NCBI GenBank assembly: GCA_903925705.1
Contig: CAIYGJ010000158.1
Coordinates: 1 to 20,562, forward strand
Direction of reading: 5' to 3'
Source of the DNA: an uncultured Actinomycetes bacterium
GTDB lineage: Bacteria; Actinomycetota; Actinomycetes; S36-B12; UBA5976
Length of the DNA: 20,562 nucleotides
Below the pieces are notes generated by a model. That model did not search any database, was not told where the DNA came from, and saw only the letters and a program-made list of their open reading frames with translations. Position 1 is the stretch's first letter. Every line of letters starts with the position of its first letter. Of this stretch, positions 7,178 through 14,290 are shown piece by piece. The position numbers and the translations under genes are program-made.

Positions 7178-7265
7178 GACCCCTCGCGTACCCGAAAGAG
7201 CCTGCTTATCCTTGCTGCCTTCCGGCCCTGGGGAGGTTCACAGGTTTACGCCACGCGAGGGGCTG
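7178..7265 (-). ncRNA. ffs: Small signal recognition particle RNA (4.5S type)
   Basis: Read on the minus strand, the RNA contains the hallmark apical domain GGCCGGAAGGCAGCAAGG, including the GGAA tetraloop and the internal loop that binds Ffh. The ends pair as CCCCTCGCG (7262-7254) with CGCGAGGGG (7188-7180), closing a single long hairpin of about 85 nt, the short bacterial SRP form. A T-rich run just past the 3' end (plus-strand 7167-7177) may help termination. The ends are approximate. It guides ribosomes making membrane and secreted proteins to the membrane with Ffh and FtsY. Confidence 0.96.
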
Positions 7266-7271
7266 TTACTA

Positions 7272-7277
7272 ATTCTA
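7272..7277 (-). promoter_or_regulatory. Likely -10 element of the SRP RNA gene
   Basis: TAGAAT on the minus strand, about 7 nt before the inferred SRP RNA 5' end near 7265, squeezed between the stop of the ProC-like gene and the RNA. No strong -35 was found. Confidence 0.4.
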
Positions 7278-7286
7278 GTTAGATAA

Positions 7287-8072
7287 TTACTCGCTTGATT
7301 TCGCCTTTAAATTGGCATTCGAATATGTATCTTGCAGACGATTGTAAAGTGCATCAAACCAGCCATCTTGTTCTAAGCCAGTTCGATTGCGGAAATTCAA
7401 TCCACCTGGGGTCTCGTGTTCAACCGGCAAATGAGCAAGCTCTGCGTCGGTTGCTGCCTGACCTTCAATTGCTAGACCTTCAAGAAGTGAGCGCACATAT
7501 TGTGAAGCTGTGTCATGAGCTATCCCGTTATCTTCAGTCCACTTAATAACTGTGTTTTGAATAGTGAAATATGTAGACATAACTGCTGATGTAATGCTGA
7601 GAATTCGAATCTTCGATTCATCTTCCATGATCACGATGTCACCAAGTCCGGCAAATTCCCGAACAACGTCAGGATGTGATGGGCAAATAACTAGTGGTCC
7701 CTTGTGATGAACAATTGCTGGCAGTGGAATTAACTGACTTACTTGTGTTGCCGGCGCTGTCAGTTTTGCAATTCCACTTGGGGGAGTTCCAGCGATAAAG
7801 CTAGCGATGATCTGATCTTCCCGAAATGTTAGATCTGCTAAGGCTTCATCAACCTGGTTAGGCAACATGCTGATCACAACCATGTCACTGGCATCGACAA
7901 CTGCTTGGTTAGATTCCAGGCGAATGCAGTGTTCAAACTTGGCAGCCAACTCGGTGGATCGTTTTTCGCCACGAGGAGATAAGTAAACCGTTTCTTGCGC
8001 TCCACCTCGAGAAGCCATCGCCTCAATAACTGCAGTTGATACGGTGCCAACACCTAAGAATCCAATTTTCAT
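7287..8072 (-). CDS. Pyrroline-5-carboxylate reductase-like NAD(P)-binding protein (ProC-like)
   Basis: A 261-residue protein with an N-terminal Rossmann fold (MKIGFLGVGTVSTAVIEAM, residues 1-19) and the order of strands and helices of the F420 oxidoreductase / ProC superfamily: VVISMLPNQVDEAL around 65-78, SFIAGTPP around 91-98 and LIPLPAI at 114-120. The C-terminal all-helical domain contains HETPGGLN (219-226), resembling the TSPGGTT region of true ProC but altered. It may therefore be a paralogue with another imine or keto-acid substrate rather than the proline enzyme. The start is the ATG at 8072 with a GAGAGAAT ribosome site; the frame is open upstream only because it reads through the tRNA-Ser gene and its terminator. 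Confidence 0.8.
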   Translation of the reverse strand: MKIGFLGVGTVSTAVIEAMASRGGAQETVYLSPRGEKRSTELAAKFEHCIRLESNQAVVDASDMVVISMLPNQVDEALADLTFREDQIIASFIAGTPPSGIAKLTAPATQVSQLIPLPAIVHHKGPLVICPSHPDVVREFAGLGDIVIMEDESKIRILSITSAVMSTYFTIQNTVIKWTEDNGIAHDTASQYVRSLLEGLAIEGQAATDAELAHLPVEHETPGGLNFRNRTGLEQDGWFDALYNRLQDTYSNANLKAKSSE

Positions 8073-8092
8073 AGTTGATTCTCTCGCATAAC

Positions 8093-8126
8093 AAGAAAAG
8101 AACACCCAAAAGGATGTTCTTTTCTT
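8093..8126 (-). terminator. Intrinsic terminator after tRNA-Ser
   Basis: A perfect 12-bp inverted repeat, AAGAAAAGAACA and TGTTCTTTTCTT, around a 10-nt loop, with T-rich flanks in both directions. It lies directly behind the tRNA-Ser 3' end and 20 bp before the start of the ProC-like gene. Confidence 0.8.
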
Positions 8127-8130
8127 ACAG

Positions 8131-8215
8131 CGGAGGATAGGGGATTTGAACCCCTGAGGGCTTTCACCCAACTCGCTTTCCAAGCGAGCGCCATAGGCCA
8201 CTAGGCGAATCCTCC
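8131..8215 (-). tRNA. tRNA-Ser (GGA anticodon)
   Basis: The minus strand gives an 85-nt class II tRNA. The acceptor stem pairs GGAGGAT with ATCCTCC, the anticodon arm is CTCGC-TTGGAAA-GCGAG giving anticodon GGA (reads UCC/UCU), the long variable arm is typical of tRNA-Ser, and the T arm contains GGTTCAAATCC. The discriminator base is G, as usual for serine. The CCA end is not encoded, which is common in actinobacteria. A strong terminator follows. Confidence 0.97.
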
Positions 8216-8278
8216 GTGGACGAGATTACCTGCTATCCCGATCTAGGTGTTAATCAAGAGAAGGAATCAGTAATGAGA

Positions 8279-8406
8279 CTCTAGAAAACTTCTAAGCCAA
8301 AGCTATGGAGCACGAGTCGGTCCCCTGTTCCTGCCTTGCAGGAACAGCAAATCAATAAATACAGGGGACGACGCGGAATGCCTTTGGCGTAGAACGTTTT
8401 CTAGAG
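8279..8406. ncRNA. Nested inverted-repeat element, candidate structured non-coding RNA
   Basis: The 275-bp gap between tRNA-Ser and dnaX holds a long nested hairpin. The outer helix is CTCTAGAAAAC (8279-8289) with GTTTTCTAGAG (8396-8406), continued by TTCTA (8290-8294) with TAGAA (8390-8394) across one bulged C. Next comes GCCAAAG (8296-8302) with CTTTGGC (8382-8388), then an asymmetric central bubble (8303-8315 / 8373-8381). The inner helix pairs 8316-8328 with 8361-8372, with one bulged G. Inside is a 9-bp hairpin, TGTTCCTGC-CTT-GCAGGAACA (8326-8346), sharing three bases with the inner helix. The layout of long stem, central bubble and apical stem recalls 6S RNA, but I recognise no family by sequence. 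The strand is undecided: a promoter-like TTGAGT-N19-TATGGT lies just outside on the minus strand. dnaX appears leaderless, so this is unlikely to be its 5' leader. Confidence 0.6.
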
Positions 8407-8421
8407 GCGCCAAACCAAGGA

Positions 8422-8452
8422 ACCATAGTTAAAGAATCCGCCAGATACTCAA
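8422..8452 (-). promoter_or_regulatory. Promoter-like sequence pointing into the structured element
   Basis: On the minus strand TTGAGT (8452-8447), a 19-bp spacer and TATGGT (8427-8422). Transcription would begin near 8415, about 9 nt before the closing stem of the element at 8406. The spacing is slightly long, so support is modest. Confidence 0.35.
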
Positions 8453-8477
8453 TAGATCGACAGTCAGGGCTACCGAC

Positions 8478-8483
8478 TACTCT
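8478..8483 (+). promoter_or_regulatory. -10 hexamer for leaderless dnaX
   Basis: TACTCT followed by 7 nt and ATG 8491; a weak -35 (TCGACA, 8457-8462) lies 15 bp upstream. There is no ribosome site before the ATG. Between the structured element and this hexamer (8407-8477) I see no other gene. Confidence 0.5.
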
Positions 8484-8490
8484 CTTACAT

Positions 8491-10281
8491 ATGTCCTTGG
8501 CTCTTTACCGAAAGTACCGACCTGGTCAGTTTTCTGACGTAATCGGGCAAGAGCACGTCACGGGACCACTTTCGCGGGCGCTGAATAGTGGAAACATCAA
8601 CCACGCATATTTATTTACCGGCCCGCGCGGTTGCGGCAAAACTTCTTCGGCCCGCATCATGGCTCGATCCATGAATTGCGAACAAGGGCCAACTTCGAAC
8701 CCTTGTGGTGTTTGCCAGTCTTGTATCGACTTAGCCCCAAATGGCCCGGGCTCGATCGACGTTATCGAAATTGATGCGGCTACTTATCGCGGCATCGACG
8801 ATGCGAAAGAATTGCGCGAACGGGCAGTTTACGCACCGGTTCATGCCCGGTTTAAGGTTTACATTATCGATGAGGCCCATCAGCTAACGCGCGATGCATT
8901 CAACGTGCTGCTCAAACTAGTTGAAGAGCCGCCACCACATTTACGATTTATCTTTGCGACAACTGAACCAGACAAAATTATTCCAACACTGCGTTCGCGC
9001 ACACATCACTATCCATTCCGATTAGTTTCTGCAAAAACTTTGGCGCAACACATGGCGTTGATGTGTGAACGTGAAGGCATCGAAGCAGATCCTGCCGCTC
9101 TCGCACTTGTTGCTCGCGCTGGCGCTGGTTCAGTTCGCGATGCGCAATCGGTATTGGGCCAAGTAATTGCCGGATCTGGACCAGAAGGCGTAACTTACGC
9201 AGACACCGTTGCCCAACTTGGATTTACTGACGAAACCCTGTTGAGCCAAGTTGTTGTTGCGATTGCAAACGGTGATGGTGCATCACTATTTACATTGATC
9301 GAACAAGTTGTCACTTCAGGTCACGAACCTCGTCGTTTTGCGAATGACTTATTAGATCACTTGCGTGACTTAGTTGTTGTAACTCAAGTTCCAGACGCAG
9401 CGACCTCTGGATTATTTGATATTCCAAATGAACAAATCGATGATCTAGTTAGCCAGGCCAAGTTATTCACGCCGGCTCAATTAGTTCGAGTAGCTGACCT
9501 AGTCAGTTCAGGGTTATCTGAACTTCGCGGCGCTGCATCACCAAAGTTACAGCTCGAGTTATTGGCCGCCCGGTTAGTCACTAATGAAGTAACACAAGAT
9601 TTGATCAACCGCGTCGAAAAACTTGAGCAAGATGGTCCGCGAGTTTCAAGCGCTGCACCAGTCCCAACCCGCGCTCGAGTTGCCGCAGAACAACCAGTAA
9701 CGCAACAGGTTGAATCAGTTAGCGAGCCTGAATCTGTCGTAGCAAAGACACCACCACCACGTCCAAAAGTTTCAACCACACCAGCACCGATGAAACCGTC
9801 ACAAGTTACCGCTGCAGCTACGCAAAAAGCAGAAGAGAAGTCTGCGGCAGAACCTGCAACGCTTACTGGTCCCGTTTCTTTCGAACAAATTCGTGAAGCT
9901 TGGCCAGCAATTCTGCAAACTCTAGGCAGTCAAAGTCGAGTAGCTGGCATTGTCATGGTTGATACTGCACCAGTTTCTTTTGGCGAAGACAAAGTTTTAG
10001 CTGTGGCCTTCCCAAATTCAAACACAATGAATAATGCAGTCAAGAGTGGTCATGATGATCGCTTGCGTTTAGTGATTCAAAATCTGTTTCATGTTGATGT
10101 GCGAATTGATCCAACAGTAGATCCGAATCGCGCAGTTGCAGCAAAACCAAAGAAGGAAGCAGCGACCGACGCTGGCGATGCTTCGCCGGATGACGAAACA
10201 ACACCTTCTCGATCTTCAATCGATATCATCACCAGCTCACTTGGTGGACAAGTTATTAGTGAAAGTTCACGCGAAGTATGA
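8491..10281 (+). CDS. dnaX: DNA polymerase III subunit gamma/tau
   Basis: A 596-residue clamp-loader ATPase that opens and loads the sliding clamp and, through its tau region, couples polymerases at the fork. The Walker A motif GPRGCGKTS is at residues 44-52. A zinc module with Cys63, Cys72, Cys75 and Cys78 follows, then the Walker B segment VYIIDEAH and the TLRSRT sensor/arginine-finger region. The middle part is the helical clamp-loader collar. Residues from about 380 to 460 are a proline- and alanine-rich linker, followed by a small C-terminal domain (QIREAWPAILQTL onward) typical of actinobacterial tau. I saw no A AAA AAG slippery site, so a separate gamma form by frameshift is not supported. 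The stop overlaps the recR start by 4 bp. Confidence 0.97.
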   Translation: MSLALYRKYRPGQFSDVIGQEHVTGPLSRALNSGNINHAYLFTGPRGCGKTSSARIMARSMNCEQGPTSNPCGVCQSCIDLAPNGPGSIDVIEIDAATYRGIDDAKELRERAVYAPVHARFKVYIIDEAHQLTRDAFNVLLKLVEEPPPHLRFIFATTEPDKIIPTLRSRTHHYPFRLVSAKTLAQHMALMCEREGIEADPAALALVARAGAGSVRDAQSVLGQVIAGSGPEGVTYADTVAQLGFTDETLLSQVVVAIANGDGASLFTLIEQVVTSGHEPRRFANDLLDHLRDLVVVTQVPDAATSGLFDIPNEQIDDLVSQAKLFTPAQLVRVADLVSSGLSELRGAASPKLQLELLAARLVTNEVTQDLINRVEKLEQDGPRVSSAAPVPTRARVAAEQPVTQQVESVSEPESVVAKTPPPRPKVSTTPAPMKPSQVTAAATQKAEEKSAAEPATLTGPVSFEQIREAWPAILQTLGSQSRVAGIVMVDTAPVSFGEDKVLAVAFPNSNTMNNAVKSGHDDRLRLVIQNLFHVDVRIDPTVDPNRAVAAKPKKEAATDAGDASPDDETTPSRSSIDIITSSLGGQVISESSREV

Positions 10282-10886
10282 GCAACATTTATGAAGGCAT
10301 AGTTCAGGACTTGATCGATGAACTTGCCAAGCTTCCAGGCGTTGGACCCAAAGGTGCGACGCGAATCGCATTCCACTTACTTGCAACTGACAGCGCTGAT
10401 GTAACTCGCTTAGCAACGGTGTTGGCAGAAGTTAAAGACAAAATAAAGTTTTGCCGAACTTGTTACAACGTTGCGCAAGATGATCTTTGTCGAATCTGCG
10501 CCGATACTCGCCGAGATGAAACCGCAATTTGTGTAGTTGAAGAACCAAAGGATGTTTTAGCGGTAGAACGCACCCGCGAATTCCGAGGCAGGTACCACGT
10601 ACTAGGTGGCGCAATCAGCCCGATTGACGGCGTTGGGCCCGATGACCTTCGAGTCACTGAACTGATGACTCGCCTGGCCGATGGCGCAATTGTTGAGATC
10701 ATCCTTGCGACAGATCCAAATCTCGAAGGTGAAGCCACCGCCACTTACTTAACAAGGCTGATTTCACCGCTAGGAATTAAGGTAACCAGGCTCGCATCTG
10801 GTTTACCTGTCGGTGGAGACCTTGAATATGCCGATGAGGTCACTTTGGGACGAGCGTTTGAAGGTCGACGCCAAGTCAGTCCCTAG
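10278..10886 (+). CDS. recR: Recombination mediator protein RecR
   Basis: A 202-residue protein that with RecO (and RecF) loads RecA on gapped single-stranded DNA. The N-terminal helix-hairpin-helix KLPGVGPKGATRIAFHLL (residues 18-35) is followed by a four-cysteine zinc finger (Cys59, Cys62, Cys71, Cys74), a Toprim domain with CVVEEPKDVLAVERT and ILATDPNLEGEATA, and the C-terminal Walker B-like segment ending GRR. Length and order match RecR exactly. The ATGA overlap with dnaX implies translational coupling. In many bacteria ybaB/ebfC sits between dnaX and recR; it is absent here. Confidence 0.97.
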   Translation: MSNIYEGIVQDLIDELAKLPGVGPKGATRIAFHLLATDSADVTRLATVLAEVKDKIKFCRTCYNVAQDDLCRICADTRRDETAICVVEEPKDVLAVERTREFRGRYHVLGGAISPIDGVGPDDLRVTELMTRLADGAIVEIILATDPNLEGEATATYLTRLISPLGIKVTRLASGLPVGGDLEYADEVTLGRAFEGRRQVSP

Positions 10887-10947
10887 TTCTTTACGCCTAA
10901 ATTCCGTTTTCAATTTGGGTGGGGATTTTAGACTGCAAGATTCCATT

Positions 10948-10953
10948 TAGACT
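10948..10953 (+). promoter_or_regulatory. -10 hexamer upstream of lysC
   Basis: TAGACT is followed by 8 nt and ATG 10962. It is part of an 8-bp direct repeat TTTAGACT (10927-10934 and 10946-10953, 19 bp apart). There is no ribosome site before the ATG, so a leaderless or nearly leaderless mRNA is likely. Confidence 0.45.
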
Positions 10954-10961
10954 TATGTTCT

Positions 10962-12260
10962 ATGGGCTTAATTGTCGCTAAATTCGGTGGGTCATCCGTT
11001 GCGGATGCTGCTGGAATTTTGCGTGTAGCCAAGCGAATCGCAGACACCAAAAGAGCCGGCAATGAAGTCGTCGTCGTAGTTTCGGCAATGGGCGACACCA
11101 CTGACGATCTAATTGATTTAGCCAAACAAGTTTCACCAAATCCGCCAGGTCGCGAACTAGATATGTTGCTGACGGCAGGTGAGCGAATTTCGATGGCTGT
11201 TCTTGCAATGGCAATAAATGATCTTGGTTTTGAAGCTCGTTCCTACACCGGGTCGCAAGCCGGTTTGATTACTGATTCAACTCATGGCAAAGCACGAATT
11301 GTTGACGTGACACCAGGAAGAATTCAAGAAGCACTTCGCGAAAATGCAATTCCAATCGTTGCCGGATTCCAGGGTGTATCCCAAGCTACAAAAGACATCA
11401 CGACTCTTGGTCGCGGTGGATCAGATTTAACCGCTGTCGCTCTGGCGGCCGCACTTTATGCAGATGTTTGTGAAATTTATACAGACGTCGATGGAATTTT
11501 TTCAGCAGATCCACGCTTAGTACCAAAGGCTAGACAAGTTCCTCGAATTACATATGACGAAATGATGGAGCTTGCGGCGGCTGGCGCAAAAGTATTACAC
11601 CTTCGTTGCGTTGAATACGCAAAGCGTTTTGATTTACCAATTCATGTTCGATCTTCGTTCTCTGAAAAAGAGGGAACGTTTGTTATTGCTGATCTAAACG
11701 ATCAGTCCAAGTTAAAGAAGTTGTCCAAAGTAGGAGCAATTATGGAACAACCAATCATCGCCGGCGTCGCACATGATTTAGGAGATGCCAAGATCACAGT
11801 CGTTGGCGTTCCAGACCGGCCAGGCATGGCTGCTGCAATATTCCAAGCAGTTGCTGACTCCGGTATCAACATGGACATGATTGTTCAAAACGTAAGTGTT
11901 CACGAGTCTGGCGCAACGGACGTAACTTTTACGTGCCCACGTGCAGATGCTGCAAAAGCCGAACTTGCACTTCGCCGGATTGAAAAAGACGTCAACTTCA
12001 AAGACATCGATACCGATGAAAATATCGCAAAGATCTCTCTGGTCGGAGCTGGCATGCGTTCCCACCCAGGTGTTTCGGCAACTTTCTTTAAGGCAATTGC
12101 CGATGCTGGCGTAAACGTAGAAATGATTTCAACTTCGGAAATTCGCATCTCGGTTGTAACTCGCGCTGAAGATGCCGAAAAAGCAGTCACTGCGATTCAC
12201 ACTGCATTTGGTTTAGATGCTGACGGCGAAGCCGTTGTCTATGGCGGAACAGGACGTTAA
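10962..12260 (+). CDS. lysC: Aspartate kinase (alpha subunit, with ACT domains)
   Basis: A 432-residue enzyme for the first step of the aspartate pathway, phosphorylating L-aspartate toward lysine, threonine, methionine and diaminopimelate. The N-terminal amino-acid kinase domain starts with KFGGSSVADA (residues 7-16) and includes VVVVSAMGDTTD and GRGGSDLTAVALAAAL. The C-terminal third (from about residue 265) holds two ACT domains, with VGVPDRPGMAAAIFQ and ISLVGAGMRSHPGVSATFF, which normally bind lysine and/or threonine for feedback control. It is preceded by a promoter-like hexamer and followed after 3 bp by asd, the usual actinobacterial pair. An internal start at 11742 probably makes the separate beta subunit. 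Confidence 0.97.
   Translation: MGLIVAKFGGSSVADAAGILRVAKRIADTKRAGNEVVVVVSAMGDTTDDLIDLAKQVSPNPPGRELDMLLTAGERISMAVLAMAINDLGFEARSYTGSQAGLITDSTHGKARIVDVTPGRIQEALRENAIPIVAGFQGVSQATKDITTLGRGGSDLTAVALAAALYADVCEIYTDVDGIFSADPRLVPKARQVPRITYDEMMELAAAGAKVLHLRCVEYAKRFDLPIHVRSSFSEKEGTFVIADLNDQSKLKKLSKVGAIMEQPIIAGVAHDLGDAKITVVGVPDRPGMAAAIFQAVADSGINMDMIVQNVSVHESGATDVTFTCPRADAAKAELALRRIEKDVNFKDIDTDENIAKISLVGAGMRSHPGVSATFFKAIADAGVNVEMISTSEIRISVVTRAEDAEKAVTAIHTAFGLDADGEAVVYGGTGR
11742..12260 (+). CDS. Aspartate kinase beta subunit from an in-frame internal start
   Basis: ATG 11742 is codon 261 of lysC, and an AGGAG ribosome site (11732-11736) lies 5 nt before it, better than at most primary starts in this window. 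The product would be 172 residues, MEQPIIAGVAHDLGDAKIT onward, consisting of the two ACT domains. In corynebacteria and relatives the aspartokinase beta subunit is made from such an overlapping in-frame gene starting at the matching point, giving an alpha2-beta2 enzyme. Conservation of both the ribosome site and the position supports the same arrangement here. Confidence 0.75.
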   Translation: MEQPIIAGVAHDLGDAKITVVGVPDRPGMAAAIFQAVADSGINMDMIVQNVSVHESGATDVTFTCPRADAAKAELALRRIEKDVNFKDIDTDENIAKISLVGAGMRSHPGVSATFFKAIADAGVNVEMISTSEIRISVVTRAEDAEKAVTAIHTAFGLDADGEAVVYGGTGR

Positions 12261-12263
12261 GTA

Positions 12264-13313
12264 ATGACTAAGAAACCAACGCTGGCCGTAGTCGGTGCGA
12301 CCGGAGCCGTTGGCACGGTGATGCTTGATTTGTTATCCACTCGCCCTGATGTCTGGGGAGAGATAAAGCTCCTTGCTTCAGCTCGCTCAGCCGGAAAAGT
12401 ACTTCAGGTCAGAGGCCAAGACGTGGTTGTCGAGGAACTTACTGAAGCAGCTTTTGATGGTGTGGATGTTGCAATGTTCGATGTGCCGGATGAGATCTCA
12501 GCAAAATGGGCACCAATTGCTGCAGCTAAAGGTGTAATTGCAGTTGATAACAGTGGTGCTTTCCGCATGGATGCTGATGTGCCACTTGTTGTTCCAGAAG
12601 TTAATGCGGATCAAACTCGTAATCGTCCACGTGGAATTATTTCAAATCCAAACTGCACAACCCTTTCCATGATCGTGGTTGTAGGCGCACTTGAAAAAGC
12701 ATTTGGTGTCAAAGAACTTGTTGTTGCTTCCTACCAAGCCGCTTCCGGTGCTGGTCAGGGTGGCATCGATGCACTACATGAGCAAGTAGATGCTGTTGCG
12801 GGTAAGAATCTTGGAAATGAAACTAAAGACGTTCGTAATGTCATAACTAAGAACGATGTGTTCCCTGCGCCACTTGCATTAAATGTTGTGCCATGGGCTG
12901 GTTCACTTTCCGAAAATGATTACACCAGCGAAGAGCTTAAAGTTCGTAACGAGTCTCGAAAAATTCTTGGTAAGCCAGAATTGAAAGTTCACGCAACTTG
13001 CGTCCGTGTGCCAGTTGTGACAACTCACTCACTTGCGGTACATGCCGTACTTGACCGCGCAGTCACTGCTGATGAAGTTCGGGCGCTTCTTGAAAACGCC
13101 GAAGGTGTTCTTGTAGTCGATGATCCTGAAAACAAAATTTTCCCAACACCGATTGATGTCGTGGGAACGGATCCAACTGTCGTTGGTCGAATTCGAGTTT
13201 CCAAAGAATATCCAAATGAAATTGATTTCTTTGTTTGTGGCGATAACTTGCGCAAGGGTGCAGCTTTAAATACGGCTCAGATTGCTGAAGTAGTTGCTAA
13301 GGAATTCAGCTAG
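12264..13313 (+). CDS. asd: Aspartate-semialdehyde dehydrogenase
   Basis: A 349-residue NADPH-dependent enzyme converting aspartyl phosphate to aspartate semialdehyde, the second step of the aspartate pathway. The Rossmann motif GATGAVGTVMLDLL is at residues 11-24, and the catalytic cysteine is Cys131 within SNPNCTT. The segment AMFDVPDEISAKWAPIAA replaces the more usual FSAGG-type loop; I recall this DVPDE variant from other actinobacteria. The substrate-binding region ATCVRVPVVTTHS follows. The start is 3 bp after lysC with AGGA at 12251-12254 as a distant ribosome site. The stop codon lies in a CTAG tetramer that also encodes the stop of the convergent phosphoesterase gene. Confidence 0.96.
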   Translation: MTKKPTLAVVGATGAVGTVMLDLLSTRPDVWGEIKLLASARSAGKVLQVRGQDVVVEELTEAAFDGVDVAMFDVPDEISAKWAPIAAAKGVIAVDNSGAFRMDADVPLVVPEVNADQTRNRPRGIISNPNCTTLSMIVVVGALEKAFGVKELVVASYQAASGAGQGGIDALHEQVDAVAGKNLGNETKDVRNVITKNDVFPAPLALNVVPWAGSLSENDYTSEELKVRNESRKILGKPELKVHATCVRVPVVTTHSLAVHAVLDRAVTADEVRALLENAEGVLVVDDPENKIFPTPIDVVGTDPTVVGRIRVSKEYPNEIDFFVCGDNLRKGAALNTAQIAEVVAKEFS

Positions 13314-14212
13314 TTAGATTTTGCACTCAGCGTGATTAGCGTTGCCTCTGGTCGACAAGCAATTCGAACCTGAGCAAATGGGGAAGTTCCAACTCCTGCA
13401 GAAACATGCAATGGCATCTTGCTTTCGCCAAAGTGAGACAGTCCCTTAGCTTGACCTTGCGGTAAGTCACAGTTCGTCACAAGTGCACCATAAAACGGAA
13501 TACATATTTGCCCACCGTGAGTATGTCCGGCTAAAACTAAATCTGCCTTGTCAGTTTCGAAACTTTTCAAAACTCTGCGATAAGGAGCATGTGTTACTCC
13601 AAAAGCAAAAGCATTCGATTCAAACGCCCCAGCAACAGCGGCGTAGTCATCTTTGTTTATGTGCGGATCGTCCGTCCCACGGAAGTGAATTTTCACGCCA
13701 TTGATTTCGGTAACACTTTGCTTATTGTTTAGGTCGAGCCAACCTGCGTCAGTTAGCTCATCTACTAGATCAGAAGTTGGAAGCGCAGCGCCTTCGGCGA
13801 TAATCTGCCGATCCTTTTTAAAGTACATCAACGGATTCTTGAATGTCGGAGCGAAGTAATCATTACTTCCTAATACAAAGGCACCAGGTAAGTCCAGCAA
13901 TTCATTCATGGCCTCGACGACAGCGGGTACTGCAAGTTGATGAGCTAAGAAATCTCCAGTTCCAACCACAAAGTCAGGTTCAAGTTTTGCCAGTGATTTA
14001 ACCCAATTGATTTTTCGAGTTTGGGAGGGCGTGATGTGAAGATCGGATATGTGAAGTACCCGAATTGATTCGCTGCCCGCAGGAAGTAATGCCAGATCAA
14101 GACTTCGAACTTTAAAGGCTTGTGCCTCAGCCAGCCCGTATGTCAGGGTTCCTGCGCCGGTAACACCGACAGCAAGCGCTGAATTAGCCAGAAACCCCAT
14201 GCTTCCAAGCAT
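13310..14212 (-). CDS. Membrane-anchored metallophosphoesterase
   Basis: About 300 residues. An N-terminal hydrophobic stretch (GFLANSALAVGVTGAGTLTYGL) is probably a signal anchor, and the rest is a calcineurin-like metallophosphoesterase. Its motifs in order are VLHISDLHI, VVGTGDFL, GSNDYF, GVTHAPY and LAGHTHGGQICIPFYGA. The GSND form in place of GNHD is typical of the actinobacterial branch as I recall it. The domain would face outside or the periplasmic-like space; the substrate is unknown. The start is uncertain: ATG 14212 is chosen, with GTG 14233 (adding a KPSIR n-region) and ATG 14200 as alternatives. Longer frames run into the divergent gene and are unlikely. The stop shares a CTAG with asd. 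Confidence 0.85.
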   Translation of the reverse strand: MLGSMGFLANSALAVGVTGAGTLTYGLAEAQAFKVRSLDLALLPAGSESIRVLHISDLHITPSQTRKINWVKSLAKLEPDFVVGTGDFLAHQLAVPAVVEAMNELLDLPGAFVLGSNDYFAPTFKNPLMYFKKDRQIIAEGAALPTSDLVDELTDAGWLDLNNKQSVTEINGVKIHFRGTDDPHINKDDYAAVAGAFESNAFAFGVTHAPYRRVLKSFETDKADLVLAGHTHGGQICIPFYGALVTNCDLPQGQAKGLSHFGESKMPLHVSAGVGTSPFAQVRIACRPEATLITLSAKSN

Positions 14213-14228
14213 TACACGGATCGATGGC

Positions 14229-14257
14229 TTCACAAGTGCACAAATTGCCCATAGGCT
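14229..14257 (+). promoter_or_regulatory. Promoter of the hypothetical gene at 14291
   Basis: TTCACA (14229-14234), a 17-bp spacer and TAGGCT (14252-14257), giving a leader of about 27 nt that carries an AGGAGG ribosome site (14279-14284) 6 nt before the ATG. Confidence 0.5.
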
Positions 14258-14290
14258 TGGGTTCTCCACTTCTTCCCTAGGAGGCGAATT

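Noticed and set aside
8073..8201. 43-residue N-terminal extension of the ProC-like protein
   Set aside because: It is a translation of the tRNA-Ser gene and its terminator; the Rossmann fold starts exactly at the ATG at 8072.
9770..9860. Programmed frameshift in dnaX giving a gamma form
   Set aside because: The A-rich stretch reads CAA AAA GCA in frame and is not an X XXY YYZ heptamer; no stimulatory hairpin is evident.
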